The notes beneath the pieces were generated by a model, which saw only the letters and a list, made by a program, of their open reading frames with translations, was not told the origin of the DNA and made no database searches. Below, piece by piece: positions 16,290 through 23,519 of a stretch of DNA of 34,253 nt. Source of the DNA: Salinivirgaceae bacterium. Its GTDB lineage: Bacteria; Bacteroidota; Bacteroidia; Bacteroidales; SZUA-534. Made by a program: the position numbers and the translations under genes. Location: contig JAGCNL010000083.1 of the NCBI GenBank assembly GCA_017645945.1, forward strand, positions 1 to 34,253, given 5' to 3'. Numbering within the stretch: position 1 is the stretch's first letter; each line of letters opens with the position of its first letter.

Positions 16290-16970
16290 CTAAAGTTCGT
16301 TCTTCACATCCGAAACAATCTGTCCGTCGAACAGGTTGATGGTGCGTTGTGCCACTGCTGCGTCTTTGGGTGAGTGCGTTACCATGATTATGGTTGTGCC
16401 GTCGGCGTTAAGCTCGGTGAGCAAGGTCATCACTTCCTTGCCGTTCTTCGAGTCAAGGTTACCAGTGGGCTCGTCGGCAAGAATCAGTTTTGGGTTGGCA
16501 ACCACAGCGCGTGCAATGGCCACTCTCTGCTGCTGACCGCCCGAGAGTTGTTGCGGATAGTGCTTTGCGCGATGGCTGATTGCCATTCGTTTCATAATCT
16601 CCGTCACGCGCTGTTTGCGTTCTGCGGCACTGATATTCAAATACTTGAGTGGCAACTCGATATTGTCGTAAACGTTCAGTTCGTCAATCAGGTTGAAACT
16701 TTGGAACACAAACCCGATATTGCCCTTGCGGAAGTTGGTGCGCTCTTTCTCTTTCAAACCAGACACTTCCGAGCCAAGCAGTTCGTAGGAACCGCCCGTG
16801 GGTGAGTCGAGCAGGCCCAGAACATTCATCAGTGTTGACTTGCCGCAACCTGACGGCCCCATGATGGCGACAAACTCGCCTTCTTTGATTTCAAACGATA
16901 CACCATTCAATGCAACGGTTTCAATTTCCTCTGTGCGGAAAACTTTCGATAAATTGGATACTTTAATCAT
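16290..16970 (-). CDS. ABC transporter ATPase, MacB/LolD type
   Basis: A 226-residue ATPase that powers the adjacent permeases. All motifs are intact: Walker A GPSGCGKST (38-46), Q-loop Gln 90 (FVFQSFNL), signature LSGGQQQR (142-149), Walker B LILADEP (162-168) and the switch His 199 (VTHS). Length and motif spacing fit the MacB/LolD/FtsE class. It is the only ATPase of this class in the window and must serve three permease genes downstream unless others exist elsewhere. Upstream, a 208-bp gap with a tandem repeat array separates it from the adaptor gene. Confidence 0.95.
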   Translation of the reverse strand: MIKVSNLSKVFRTEEIETVALNGVSFEIKEGEFVAIMGPSGCGKSTLMNVLGLLDSPTGGSYELLGSEVSGLKEKERTNFRKGNIGFVFQSFNLIDELNVYDNIELPLKYLNISAAERKQRVTEIMKRMAISHRAKHYPQQLSGGQQQRVAIARAVVANPKLILADEPTGNLDSKNGKEVMTLLTELNADGTTIIMVTHSPKDAAVAQRTINLFDGQIVSDVKNEL

Positions 16971-16993
16971 TGTTTTAAGTTTTAAGTTATTTA

Positions 16994-17135
16994 TTTAAAG
17001 TTTAGTCGCTTCGCTTGTTTAAAGTTTAGTCGCTTCGCTTGTTTAAAGTTTAGTCGCTTCGCTTGTTTAAAGTTTAGTCGCTTCGCTTGTTTAGGGTTTA
17101 GCGCTTCGCTGTTTAGAAAGGTTTTGGGTTTAGAA
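16994..17135. repeat. 24-bp tandem repeat array (four perfect copies and a variant)
   Basis: Four identical 24-bp units start at 16994, 17018, 17042 and 17066, each made of TTTAAAGTTTAG followed by TCGCTTCGCTTG. A fifth, 22-bp variant follows at 17090-17111 with AGCGCTTCGCTG in place of the second half. Each unit carries one GCTTCGC core (17008, 17032, 17056, 17080, 17103). There is no unique sequence between units. The array lies between the adaptor and ATPase genes and belongs to the same family as the other intergenic clusters; perfect identity of the four units points to recent slipped-strand expansion. Confidence 0.92.
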
Positions 17136-17178
17136 GTTTGTTTCTCAACATCTTAACTTCTTACCTTCTCCCCTTTTT

Positions 17179-18435
17179 TCAGAACACCAGCACATCGCAG
17201 TCGCCGTAACTCTCGTACGATGAGGTAATTACTTTCTCGCCAGGCTCCAGACCTTCAAGCACCTCGTAGTATTTTGGGTTCTGACGGCCGATGCGGATTT
17301 CGCGTTTCACAGCTTTGTCGCCTTTGGGCGAAACCACAAAAATCCATTTGCCGCTAGTCGACTGATAGAACGAGCCGCGCGGAATAATCACCGCATTCTC
17401 GCTCTGACCGAGTTGCAGGTTCATATAGTAGGTCTGACCGCTGCGGATATTGGCAGGTTGTGTGCCGTCGATGCGGAAATCAGCCTGGAACTTGCCGCTG
17501 CGCACCTCGGGGTACACCTTGCGGACGGTTGCGTTGAACACCTCACCCTGACGGTCGAAAGTGGCTGAAAGCCCGAGTGTCACGCGGTCGATATAATGTT
17601 CATCAATCTGAGCTTCAATCTTATAAGTGCCGACAGAGTTTATCTGACCGATTTTCACGCCAGCCTGAATCGACTGTCCCAGAACAGCGTCGAGCAGACC
17701 AAGCTCACCATCGATGGGCGCCTTAATCACCAGATTCTCCTTGCGGCGGCGAATGATTTTCATATTCTTCTGCATATTCTCCAGACTCTCTTCAAGCCTG
17801 TGAACCTCAATACTTCGGAAGGCGCTGTCCTGTTTCAGGCGCTCGCGAACCAGTTCGTACTTCTCAACCGACAGGAAATAGTCCTCTTCGGCTTTTGTAA
17901 ACTCCTCACGAGCAATCAGTTTGTCCTCATACAGAGCCTTCTGCTGCTCGTAGTGGCGCTTGTTGCGCTTCACTTCAATGCCAAGTTCGATTTCGTTCCG
18001 TCTGTTATCGAGTTTCTGTTGCTCCATCTGGATGACCGTATTGCGCAACATATTCTCTTTTTCAGCAAGTTCGGCCTCCGAGTTCAGAATCTGCATATCC
18101 AGATTCTCGTTAGAGAGAACTATAATGGGGTCGCCAGCCTTAACCCTTGTACCTTCCTCTGCCACAATGCGTTCCACCACGCCGCCCTCGAGCGGGCTCA
18201 GCTGAATGGTTGTCTGCGGCACCACCTGACCGTTGATTCGCACGTAATCGTTGAATTCGTTGCGCGTTACATTGCTGATTGTCAGTGTGTCAGCATCCAC
18301 TTTCAGCGACCGTGAGTCGCTCTGCAGAAGCAGATAAACCACAAGCACCACAACGGCGGCTCCCAACCAATACGGCAACGCCTTCTTCGAGAAAACTGCC
18401 GCAATACCTTTTTTTTGTTCGATAACTCTATCCAT
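17179..18435 (-). CDS. Periplasmic adaptor (membrane fusion protein), HlyD/MacA type
   Basis: A 418-residue adaptor that would bridge the inner-membrane permeases and the TolC-like channel. A single N-terminal membrane helix (ALPYWLGAAVVVLVVYLLLQ, about residues 19-39) is followed by a first barrel/lipoyl half (TTIQLSPLEGGVVERIVAEEG), a long helical hairpin of about 130 residues rich in Glu, Lys and Arg (AELAEKENMLRNTVIQMEQ to EESLENMQKNMKIIRRRKE), the second lipoyl half (NLVIKAPIDGELGLLDAVLG) and a beta-barrel and membrane-proximal domain ending near KVITSSYESYGDCDVLVF. All parts expected of the family are present. It is encoded between the TolC gene and the ATPase gene, the usual order for MacA-MacB-TolC-like systems. 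Confidence 0.95.
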   Translation of the reverse strand: MDRVIEQKKGIAAVFSKKALPYWLGAAVVVLVVYLLLQSDSRSLKVDADTLTISNVTRNEFNDYVRINGQVVPQTTIQLSPLEGGVVERIVAEEGTRVKAGDPIIVLSNENLDMQILNSEAELAEKENMLRNTVIQMEQQKLDNRRNEIELGIEVKRNKRHYEQQKALYEDKLIAREEFTKAEEDYFLSVEKYELVRERLKQDSAFRSIEVHRLEESLENMQKNMKIIRRRKENLVIKAPIDGELGLLDAVLGQSIQAGVKIGQINSVGTYKIEAQIDEHYIDRVTLGLSATFDRQGEVFNATVRKVYPEVRSGKFQADFRIDGTQPANIRSGQTYYMNLQLGQSENAVIIPRGSFYQSTSGKWIFVVSPKGDKAVKREIRIGRQNPKYYEVLEGLEPGEKVITSSYESYGDCDVLVF

Positions 18436-18474
18436 AATTATTTGTTGTTTAATTGATTAACTGATTTATTAAAA

Positions 18475-18545
18475 GTTGAGAAGTTTAGCGCTTCGCTGTT
18501 TAGAAGGTTTAGATTCTAAACTTTCTCGACTTTCTAAACTTTCTC
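18475..18545. repeat. Intergenic repeat cluster 5
   Basis: One GCTTCGC core at 18490-18496, followed by an inverted pair: AGAAGGTTTAGA (18502-18513) and TCTAAACTTTCT (18515-18526), matching at 11 of 12 positions, then two further TTTCTCGAC words. It lies between the TolC and adaptor genes. Confidence 0.75.
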
Positions 18546-18549
18546 GACA

Positions 18550-18616
18550 TCTTACTCATTTTCAATATTTAATATCTATTCTCACTAACACCTAATACCT
18601 AACACCCAACACCTAA
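18550..18616 (-). repeat. Short-word run just downstream of the TolC stop codon
   Basis: Read in gene orientation, the sequence right after the stop is a run of near-copies of TTAGGTGT, TGGGTGT, TAGGTAT and TAGGTGT with a period of 7-8 bp. Similar runs with other words follow other stops in the window, for example AAGGCATTAGGCA words at about 23487-23519. Confidence 0.6.
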
Positions 18617-18617
18617 T

Positions 18618-19946
18618 TTATTGGTTAACATAATCGATTCCGCTGTAATATTTCAGCACGCTCTGCTTTATCAGGTATTTGAAAAGCGAGTTCATATTAT
18701 CGGATTTTGCTTTCAGATAGTTGTTTACGGCTGTTTGATACTCAAGTCCCGAAATCAGTCCTTGTTCCATCCGTTTCTGGTTGAGTTGATAGGCTTCCTG
18801 CTGAATTTCAGTCTTTTTGCAAGATTGAACGTAGGTGGCCATTGCAGTGTTGCAGTCGTTGTAAGCCTTGCGCACAGCCGACTCCGTCTCGCGGTTTTTC
18901 TGCTCAAGTTCGGCAGTAGCCCTGACATACGAGTTTTTCTTCTTCGACACCTCCGAATGACCTTGCAACCGATTAAAGATTGGTATCGAGAGAGATAGAC
19001 CTACGCTCTCGCCAACGTGATTGTGTAACTGAGTTCTGAAATCATTCTCATCAATTGAGTTGAAGCCTGTGCCCCAACCTGCGCTGGCATAGAGGCTCGG
19101 CAGCAACTTCCAACGGGCTGTTGAGAGTTCAATGCGGGCGTTTTCGGCCTTCATTCCGGCAATGCGCACTGCAGGGTCGTTGCCAAGCGCAAAACTGACA
19201 ATCTCGTCCTCGCTCTGCAGGTTGATGGTCGGCTCCGGCATCACTGTGTCAACCACAAGTTGCTCATCCATCGGGAAAAACATCAAATCCGACAAGGTCA
19301 TCATCTGCTCGCTGTAGATTTGGCGAGTGTTGGCAAGGTCGTACTCGCGGTCGGCAAGGTCGGCCTCCAACTGGATGACATCTGCGCGGCTCTTCTGCCC
19401 AATCTCCTCCTGACGGCGCATCTTCGCGAGCGAAGCTTTTGCTGTAACCACCTGTTCTTCAAACAACTGGCAGAGTCGGCTGTAGTAAACCACATTGTAG
19501 TAGGCCTCCATCACAGCAAGGCAGATGTCAGCCTCAGTCTGTTCCTGCTCCGACTTCGAAATGGCAAGCGCCGTTTTCGAAATGCGCATATTGTTGACGG
19601 CGCTGAACCCGTTGAAAAGGTCGATTCCTGCGTTTATGCTGTAATTGTTACTGAACGATGTGGTGTTAAAATAGGTGTTTGTCTGTGGGTCGATGCTGCG
19701 GCCGAAATTGTAGCCTGCGCTAGCACTAGCCGAAACACTTGGCGTGAGAGCCGACAGAATGGCGTCGCGGCGGGCAATTTGCGCATCGCCCACATTGGCT
19801 TGACTGATGCGTGTTTTTGTTGAGTTCGACACGGCATACTCCATACACTCTTTCAGAGTCATTGTGCGGACACTGTCGGGAGCGTTTGCTCCGAATGTGC
19901 TTGGCGCGATTGCCATCAGAATGCCGATAATCAGTTGTTTTTGCAT
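18618..19946 (-). CDS. TolC-like outer membrane efflux protein
   Basis: A 442-residue outer-membrane channel subunit and first gene of the export operon. A signal peptide (MQKQLIIGILMAIAPSTFGA) is followed by two outer-membrane-efflux-protein repeats: MTLKECMEYAVSNSTKTRISQAN opens the first, and a second begins near DEIVSFALGNDPAVRIAGMK. Long helices rich in Glu, Gln and Arg alternate with beta strands such as SASASAGYNFGRS and YASAGWGTGFNS. The length is typical. The start is 40 bp downstream of the -12 end of a sigma-54 promoter, leaving a leader of roughly 28 nt. With the adaptor, ATPase and permeases downstream it forms a tripartite exporter crossing both membranes. Confidence 0.95.
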   Translation of the reverse strand: MQKQLIIGILMAIAPSTFGANAPDSVRTMTLKECMEYAVSNSTKTRISQANVGDAQIARRDAILSALTPSVSASASAGYNFGRSIDPQTNTYFNTTSFSNNYSINAGIDLFNGFSAVNNMRISKTALAISKSEQEQTEADICLAVMEAYYNVVYYSRLCQLFEEQVVTAKASLAKMRRQEEIGQKSRADVIQLEADLADREYDLANTRQIYSEQMMTLSDLMFFPMDEQLVVDTVMPEPTINLQSEDEIVSFALGNDPAVRIAGMKAENARIELSTARWKLLPSLYASAGWGTGFNSIDENDFRTQLHNHVGESVGLSLSIPIFNRLQGHSEVSKKKNSYVRATAELEQKNRETESAVRKAYNDCNTAMATYVQSCKKTEIQQEAYQLNQKRMEQGLISGLEYQTAVNNYLKAKSDNMNSLFKYLIKQSVLKYYSGIDYVNQ

Positions 19947-19985
19947 AATCGTTTTTACGTTTTTTTATTTTCTGCAAAAACAATG

Positions 19986-20000
19986 GCACAACCCGTGCCA
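19986..20000 (-). promoter_or_regulatory. Sigma-54 (-24/-12) promoter of the export operon
   Basis: On the minus strand the sequence is TGGCACGGGTTGTGC: GG, ten bases, then GC, with a complete TGGCACG -24 box and TGC in the -12 box. Transcription would start near 19974, about 28 nt before the TolC ATG. The window encodes an NtrC-family activator in the same gene series, which makes a functional sigma-54 promoter here far more likely than chance. The same 17 bp also read as GG-N10-GC on the plus strand because TGGCAC and GTGCCA are inverted copies. Confidence 0.8.
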
Positions 20001-20008
20001 AAAGTTAC

Positions 20009-20031
20009 ATTTTGCTGACAATCAGCAAAAT
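20009..20031. promoter_or_regulatory. Perfect 10-bp inverted repeat next to the sigma-54 promoter
   Basis: ATTTTGCTGA (20009-20018), spacer CAA, TCAGCAAAAT (20022-20031). The repeat is perfect and begins 8 bp upstream of the -24 element, between promoter and enhancer array. Its sequence differs from the AAAGTGTAAA sites, so it may be the operator for a second regulator or a bend/architectural site. Binding protein unknown. Confidence 0.6.
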
Positions 20032-20040
20032 CACATTTTT

Positions 20041-20103
20041 GTAAAGTGTAAAAAAGTGTAAAGTTCTTTACACTTGGTTTACACTCGCTTTACAGTTTTT
20101 ACA
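20041..20103. promoter_or_regulatory. Upstream activator (enhancer) array for the NtrC-family regulator
   Basis: AAAGTGTAAA occurs twice in direct tandem (20043-20052 and 20053-20062). The inverted form follows as TTTACACTT (20067), TTTACACTC (20078) and TTTACAG (20089), with a weaker TTTACA at 20098. Most starts are 9-11 bp apart, so the sites fall on about the same face of the helix. The centre is a perfect palindrome, AAGTGTAAAG-TT-CTTTACACTT (20054-20075). It lies about 80-110 bp upstream of the predicted transcription start, the usual place for NtrC-type activator sites. Confidence 0.75.
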
Positions 20104-20172
20104 AAATGGGAGGGGGGAAGCTCTAGTGCTCCAGAAGGGAATGCATAAGTCGTTTGGAAGAGTGATAAAAAG

Positions 20173-20211
20173 AAAGCGCAAAGAGTGTTATGCTTTTACT
20201 CTTTGCGCTTT
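20173..20211 (-). terminator. Rho-independent terminator after the ABC-2 permease
   Basis: AAAGCGCAAAGAGT (20173-20186) and ACTCTTTGCGCTTT (20198-20211) form a perfect 14-bp stem with an 11-nt loop. On the minus strand the stem is followed by CTTTTTATC. It lies 22 bp after the permease stop codon and insulates the downstream sigma-54 control region from read-through. Confidence 0.9.
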
Positions 20212-20232
20212 AAATATTGCCTAATTAAATCC

Positions 20233-21426
20233 TTATCTACTAAACATAACCTTCTCGTTGTTAAACAGTTTGGTCAGAACCCAAACGGCAAAGACGGTGT
20301 AGAAGATGTTCGCGCCGATTGTGACAATGGCGTTTACCAGTCCCAGTTCGTGTTGCAGCAAGGCTGTCATTGAAATTGTTGAGTTGTAGAACGGTATCAG
20401 GTACATAGCAATATTGCTTGAAATATCGTTGTTAAGCATCGAAATAATGCCCAAGAACACCATTACAATCATCAGCGGCATACATAGCGATGCTGCGTTT
20501 TTCACGTCTTTGGCCAATGTTGACAGTATGCTCACAATGGCCGCCATAATCAGCACCGTGCTGATAATGATGGCAAATAGGATGACATAATCGCTGGTAC
20601 CGTAATTGAACGACACGTCAGCCCCGCCCATACCGCCAATCATATTGGGCAGCGAAAGCACAATGCCGATGAAACTCGACAATGCGCACAGAAGCGAAAT
20701 TCCGCTGATTGCCACTATCTTACCGAATGCCAACTCGCTGCGGTGCATCGGTGTAACGAGCAGTGTGGCAATGGTGCCGCGTTCCTTCTCGCCTGCAATC
20801 GAGTTTTGCGCCACCGACATAACTCCGCTGAAAAGCATAATCAGAATCAGCATTGGCAGCAGACGCCCCAGAATCTGGCCGCTAACCTGTTCCTCATCAG
20901 CCTGATTGAAGTGTGTTTCAGGACTGTCGATACGGTTGATATCGAAACGATTGCTGATTGTCTCCTCATAATGACCAAGCGCACCGCGGATTATCGAGTA
21001 GATGCGCTGCGTGGCTTCGTTGGTCGAGTTGTAGTAAATCTCGATGTTTGGCGCGGGCATGCTGTCGGTTGTTGAGTATGCGCTCACAAGTTCGTCGAAT
21101 CGGGCAGGAAAACGCACCAGTACCGTGTTGATATTCTTATCTTTAAGTGCATCGATATCGGCCTGACCGAAAGCGCTCTCGCTAAGAGTGACATTGTCGC
21201 TCAACGATTGGAGAGTCGTAGCAACGCTCTGCGGCAGATTATCGACCAAAACAGCAACATTTTTCTCGCTGTTCTGCTGCATCATCTTGTTTGCGCTGGA
21301 GCCCATAAAACTATAAATCAAATAGATAAGCAGACCAGGCAAAATAATTGTGGTAAACATAAGTTGACGGTCGTGGAATACACGGTCAAACTCTTTCTTT
21401 ATGATTGTCAATACATTGCTTTTCAT
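20233..21426 (-). CDS. ABC-2 type exporter permease (NatB-like)
   Basis: A 397-residue membrane protein of the ABC-2 family. One helix near residues 23-42 (LMFTTIILPGLLIYLIYSFM) is followed by a periplasmic domain of about 150 residues, then five or six helices beginning LGRLLPMLILIMLFSGVMSV. The family-typical segment SIAGEKERGTIATLLVTPMHRSELAFGKI lies between the second and third helices. This layout matches NatB-like sodium or drug exporters; the substrate cannot be told from sequence. Its start overlaps the ATPase stop by four bases (ATGA), so it is translationally coupled to its ATPase, and the pair ends at a strong terminator. Confidence 0.9.
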   Translation of the reverse strand: MKSNVLTIIKKEFDRVFHDRQLMFTTIILPGLLIYLIYSFMGSSANKMMQQNSEKNVAVLVDNLPQSVATTLQSLSDNVTLSESAFGQADIDALKDKNINTVLVRFPARFDELVSAYSTTDSMPAPNIEIYYNSTNEATQRIYSIIRGALGHYEETISNRFDINRIDSPETHFNQADEEQVSGQILGRLLPMLILIMLFSGVMSVAQNSIAGEKERGTIATLLVTPMHRSELAFGKIVAISGISLLCALSSFIGIVLSLPNMIGGMGGADVSFNYGTSDYVILFAIIISTVLIMAAIVSILSTLAKDVKNAASLCMPLMIVMVFLGIISMLNNDISSNIAMYLIPFYNSTISMTALLQHELGLVNAIVTIGANIFYTVFAVWVLTKLFNNEKVMFSR

Positions 21427-22199
21427 TCTTCTTCTCCTTTCGTCTCTTTATAAAGTTCAAAAAATCTGTCTTCAAGCGACAGCCCTGCGCACACATCGCT
21501 CAACGCACCGCAGGCAACCATCCGTCCGTCGATTATCACACCCACGCGGTCGCAGAGTTGCTCTACAAGGCTGAAAATGTGCGTGCTCAAGATTATCGTT
21601 TTGCCCTTTGTGCGCAGTTCGCGAAGGAAATCGGTCACCACGCGCGCTGTGAGCACGTCGAGTCCGTTGGTCGGCTCATCGAAAATGATAATGTCGGGGT
21701 CGTGCACAAGCGATATTACTATCGACACCTTCTGTTTCATACCTGTCGAAAGGTTGGCGACCTTCACTTCGGCAAACTTGTCGATACCGAAGCGGCTGAA
21801 CAACTGCGCCTTACGCTCTTTGATAACATCTTCGGGCACGCCGTGAAGTTGGCTGAAGAAGTCGAACAGATAGTTCGGTGTGAAGAAGTCTTCGAGTTTG
21901 AGTTCCGACGTCAGAAAGGCGATTTTCGACCGCACTTTTGCGGGGTCGCTGACAATGCTGTAACCGTCGACCGTAGCGTCGCCGCTGTCGGGACGGATAA
22001 GCGTTGAGAGCATACGCAGGGTTGTTGTTTTTCCTGCGCCGTTCGGTCCCAAAAGTCCGAAAATCTCGCCCCTATAGGCCGTGAACGAAAGATTGTCGAC
22101 CGCCACCTTCTGCCGTTGGGTGGTGTGCTCAATTCGCTGCTGCTTGCGCGACAAATTGAATGTCTTGCAAAGACTGCTTGCTGTTAATATCTCATCCAT
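21423..22199 (-). CDS. ABC-2 exporter ATPase (NatA-like)
   Basis: A 258-residue ATPase paired with the permease that follows. Walker A is GPNGAGKTT (51-59), signature LSTGMKQK (150-157), Walker B IIIFDEP (170-176), and the switch His is in LSTHIF near 207. An extra basic stretch of about 20 residues (LSRKQQRIEHTTQRQKVAVD) sits before the Walker A strand, and the Q-loop position reads FLTSELKLEDFFTP without the usual Gln; both traits are, as far as I recall, shared by NatA-like proteins. The last residues (LEDRFFELYKETKGEEE) form the acidic tail seen in many members. Substrate unknown. Confidence 0.93.
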   Translation of the reverse strand: MDEILTASSLCKTFNLSRKQQRIEHTTQRQKVAVDNLSFTAYRGEIFGLLGPNGAGKTTTLRMLSTLIRPDSGDATVDGYSIVSDPAKVRSKIAFLTSELKLEDFFTPNYLFDFFSQLHGVPEDVIKERKAQLFSRFGIDKFAEVKVANLSTGMKQKVSIVISLVHDPDIIIFDEPTNGLDVLTARVVTDFLRELRTKGKTIILSTHIFSLVEQLCDRVGVIIDGRMVACGALSDVCAGLSLEDRFFELYKETKGEEE

Positions 22200-22209
22200 A
22201 AAGATTTAT

Positions 22210-22289
22210 GTTAGTTTTAAGTTATAAGTTCTCGAAGTTTAAAGTTTTTCGAAGTTAGTAGTTTTGTTTAAAGTTTGGAAGATATTGGT
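22210..22289. repeat. Degenerate AAGTTT word cluster without a GCTTCGC core
   Basis: The gap upstream of the ATPase gene is made of loosely repeated words (TTTTAAGTTATAAGTT, CGAAGTTTAAAGTTT, TCGAAGTTAG, TTTAAAGTTTGG) like those in the other clusters but without the mini-hairpin core. TTCTCGAAG and TTTTCGAAG both contain TCGA instead. It is best seen as a diverged or precursor form of the family. Confidence 0.5.
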
Positions 22290-23300
22290 TTACAAAACCT
22301 TCTTAACACCAGGAATCAATCGCAAGAGCCAAGTGATGACAAACGAGAAGAAAACTGCTAAGGCCGTAACCAACAAGAATTTACCAACCACACTAACCCA
22401 AAGTTTATCTAATAAGTTTTGTACTGTCAGCAAAACAAACAAATGAATTACGTATGCGCCAAAAGCCTGACTTGCAGACCATTGCCAAAACCTGCCATCC
22501 CAATTTGCAATTTCCTTAAAGAGCCAAACCAATCCGACACAGAAAAACACGCACAAAAACGACTCGTAAATACCGAACCAATGCCAAACGAAACCATCCC
22601 ACGCGCCACCTGCACGCAAATAGTTGCCAACGCAGAGCAAAGTGCCAATTATGAGCGCAGTACGTCCTACAATGTCGGACATCTTGTCGAACCAGTTGCC
22701 GTGACCAGCCAGAACGCCAAGAGCGAACATCATTATATATTGAAGATAATGAGCAGGTTCGAACTTATAAACCCACAAATGAATCCATTCGTCTTGCGGA
22801 TAAAACTGCCGAATAAAATAACCACCCACGCCCATTACTGCTGCAAACGCCACAAGCAAAAGCAATGTGAGTCGTAGGGGTTGCTCGCCGTTGCATTTTT
22901 TACAAACAAGGCGTATCAGCGCATACACTAAGCAGAACGCGAACAAACTGCTCAGGAACCAAGTGTGCCCAGCCTCAGGCGTACCCGTGGCCAAACTCAG
23001 CACCGCCGTAATCAACGCCATCGGCACCAGCAAGCGCAATGCTTTTTTCCAAACAAATGTGGCAAAGCCCTGTCGGTCAAAACTTTTCGGAACAAAATAA
23101 CCCGAAATCATAAAGAACAACCCCATAAAAAACGCCACATTAGTGCTAAGGAAATGCCACATATAAGGCATAGTCTCTTCGGCGATAGAAGGATGATAAG
23201 CCCAACCTTCGCCATCGGCAAACGGAATCATCGCGTGGTGGGCTATCACCAATACGGTAAGCATAACTTTTAGATTGTCAAGATAATATGAACGTGCCAT
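22290..23300 (-). CDS. Acyltransferase family 3 integral membrane protein
   Basis: A 336-residue protein of the acyltransferase-3 family, which transfers acetyl or other acyl groups to sugars or lipids at the membrane. The N-terminus YYLDNLKVMLTVLVIAHHAMIPF carries the family's first helix with the conserved His (21-22). FFMGLFFMISGYFVPKSF and FVWKKALRLLVPM are the second helix and following basic loop, and about eight more helices follow to the end. The length is normal. It is single in its gap-bounded position, with the NatA-like pair downstream and a regulatory-domain protein upstream, so there is no clear pathway partner; the acceptor is unknown. Confidence 0.88.
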   Translation of the reverse strand: MARSYYLDNLKVMLTVLVIAHHAMIPFADGEGWAYHPSIAEETMPYMWHFLSTNVAFFMGLFFMISGYFVPKSFDRQGFATFVWKKALRLLVPMALITAVLSLATGTPEAGHTWFLSSLFAFCLVYALIRLVCKKCNGEQPLRLTLLLLVAFAAVMGVGGYFIRQFYPQDEWIHLWVYKFEPAHYLQYIMMFALGVLAGHGNWFDKMSDIVGRTALIIGTLLCVGNYLRAGGAWDGFVWHWFGIYESFLCVFFCVGLVWLFKEIANWDGRFWQWSASQAFGAYVIHLFVLLTVQNLLDKLWVSVVGKFLLVTALAVFFSFVITWLLRLIPGVKKVL

Positions 23301-23397
23301 AATAATTTAACTTATAGATAGATATTTGTCAAAATGCTTATTAAAAACAAAATTTTCATTAATGACTTGTGTTTTGTTTTGATGTTACAGGTTTTGT

Positions 23398-23465
23398 TTA
23401 AAGTTGGAACGCTGCGCTGTTTAACAAGTTTAAAGTTTGGAAGGTTGAGTGCTTCGCTGTTGAGA
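23398..23465. repeat. Intergenic repeat cluster 6 with a variant core
   Basis: Two cores are present: GCTGCGC at 23411-23417 and GCTTCGC at 23451-23457, each followed by TGTT. The words between are GTTTAACAAGTTTAAAGTTTGGAAGGTTGAG-like. On the transcribed strand the variant is GCGCAGC, which keeps the GCGNAGC form, so the hairpin potential is kept although the middle base changed. A short-word run (TAATGCC repeats) follows at 23487-23519, right against the stop codon of the next gene. Confidence 0.7.
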
Positions 23466-23519
23466 AACCGCTTGCTCTTAAATTACTAATGCCTAATGCC
23501 TTTTGCCTAATGCCTTAAA

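Noticed and set aside
16994..17111. CRISPR array
   Set aside because: The 24-bp units are directly joined with no unique spacers, and no cas genes are nearby; it is a simple tandem repeat.
17596..18315. 239-codon plus-strand frame
   Set aside because: Antisense shadow of the HlyD-type adaptor; no signal, motif or promoter of its own.
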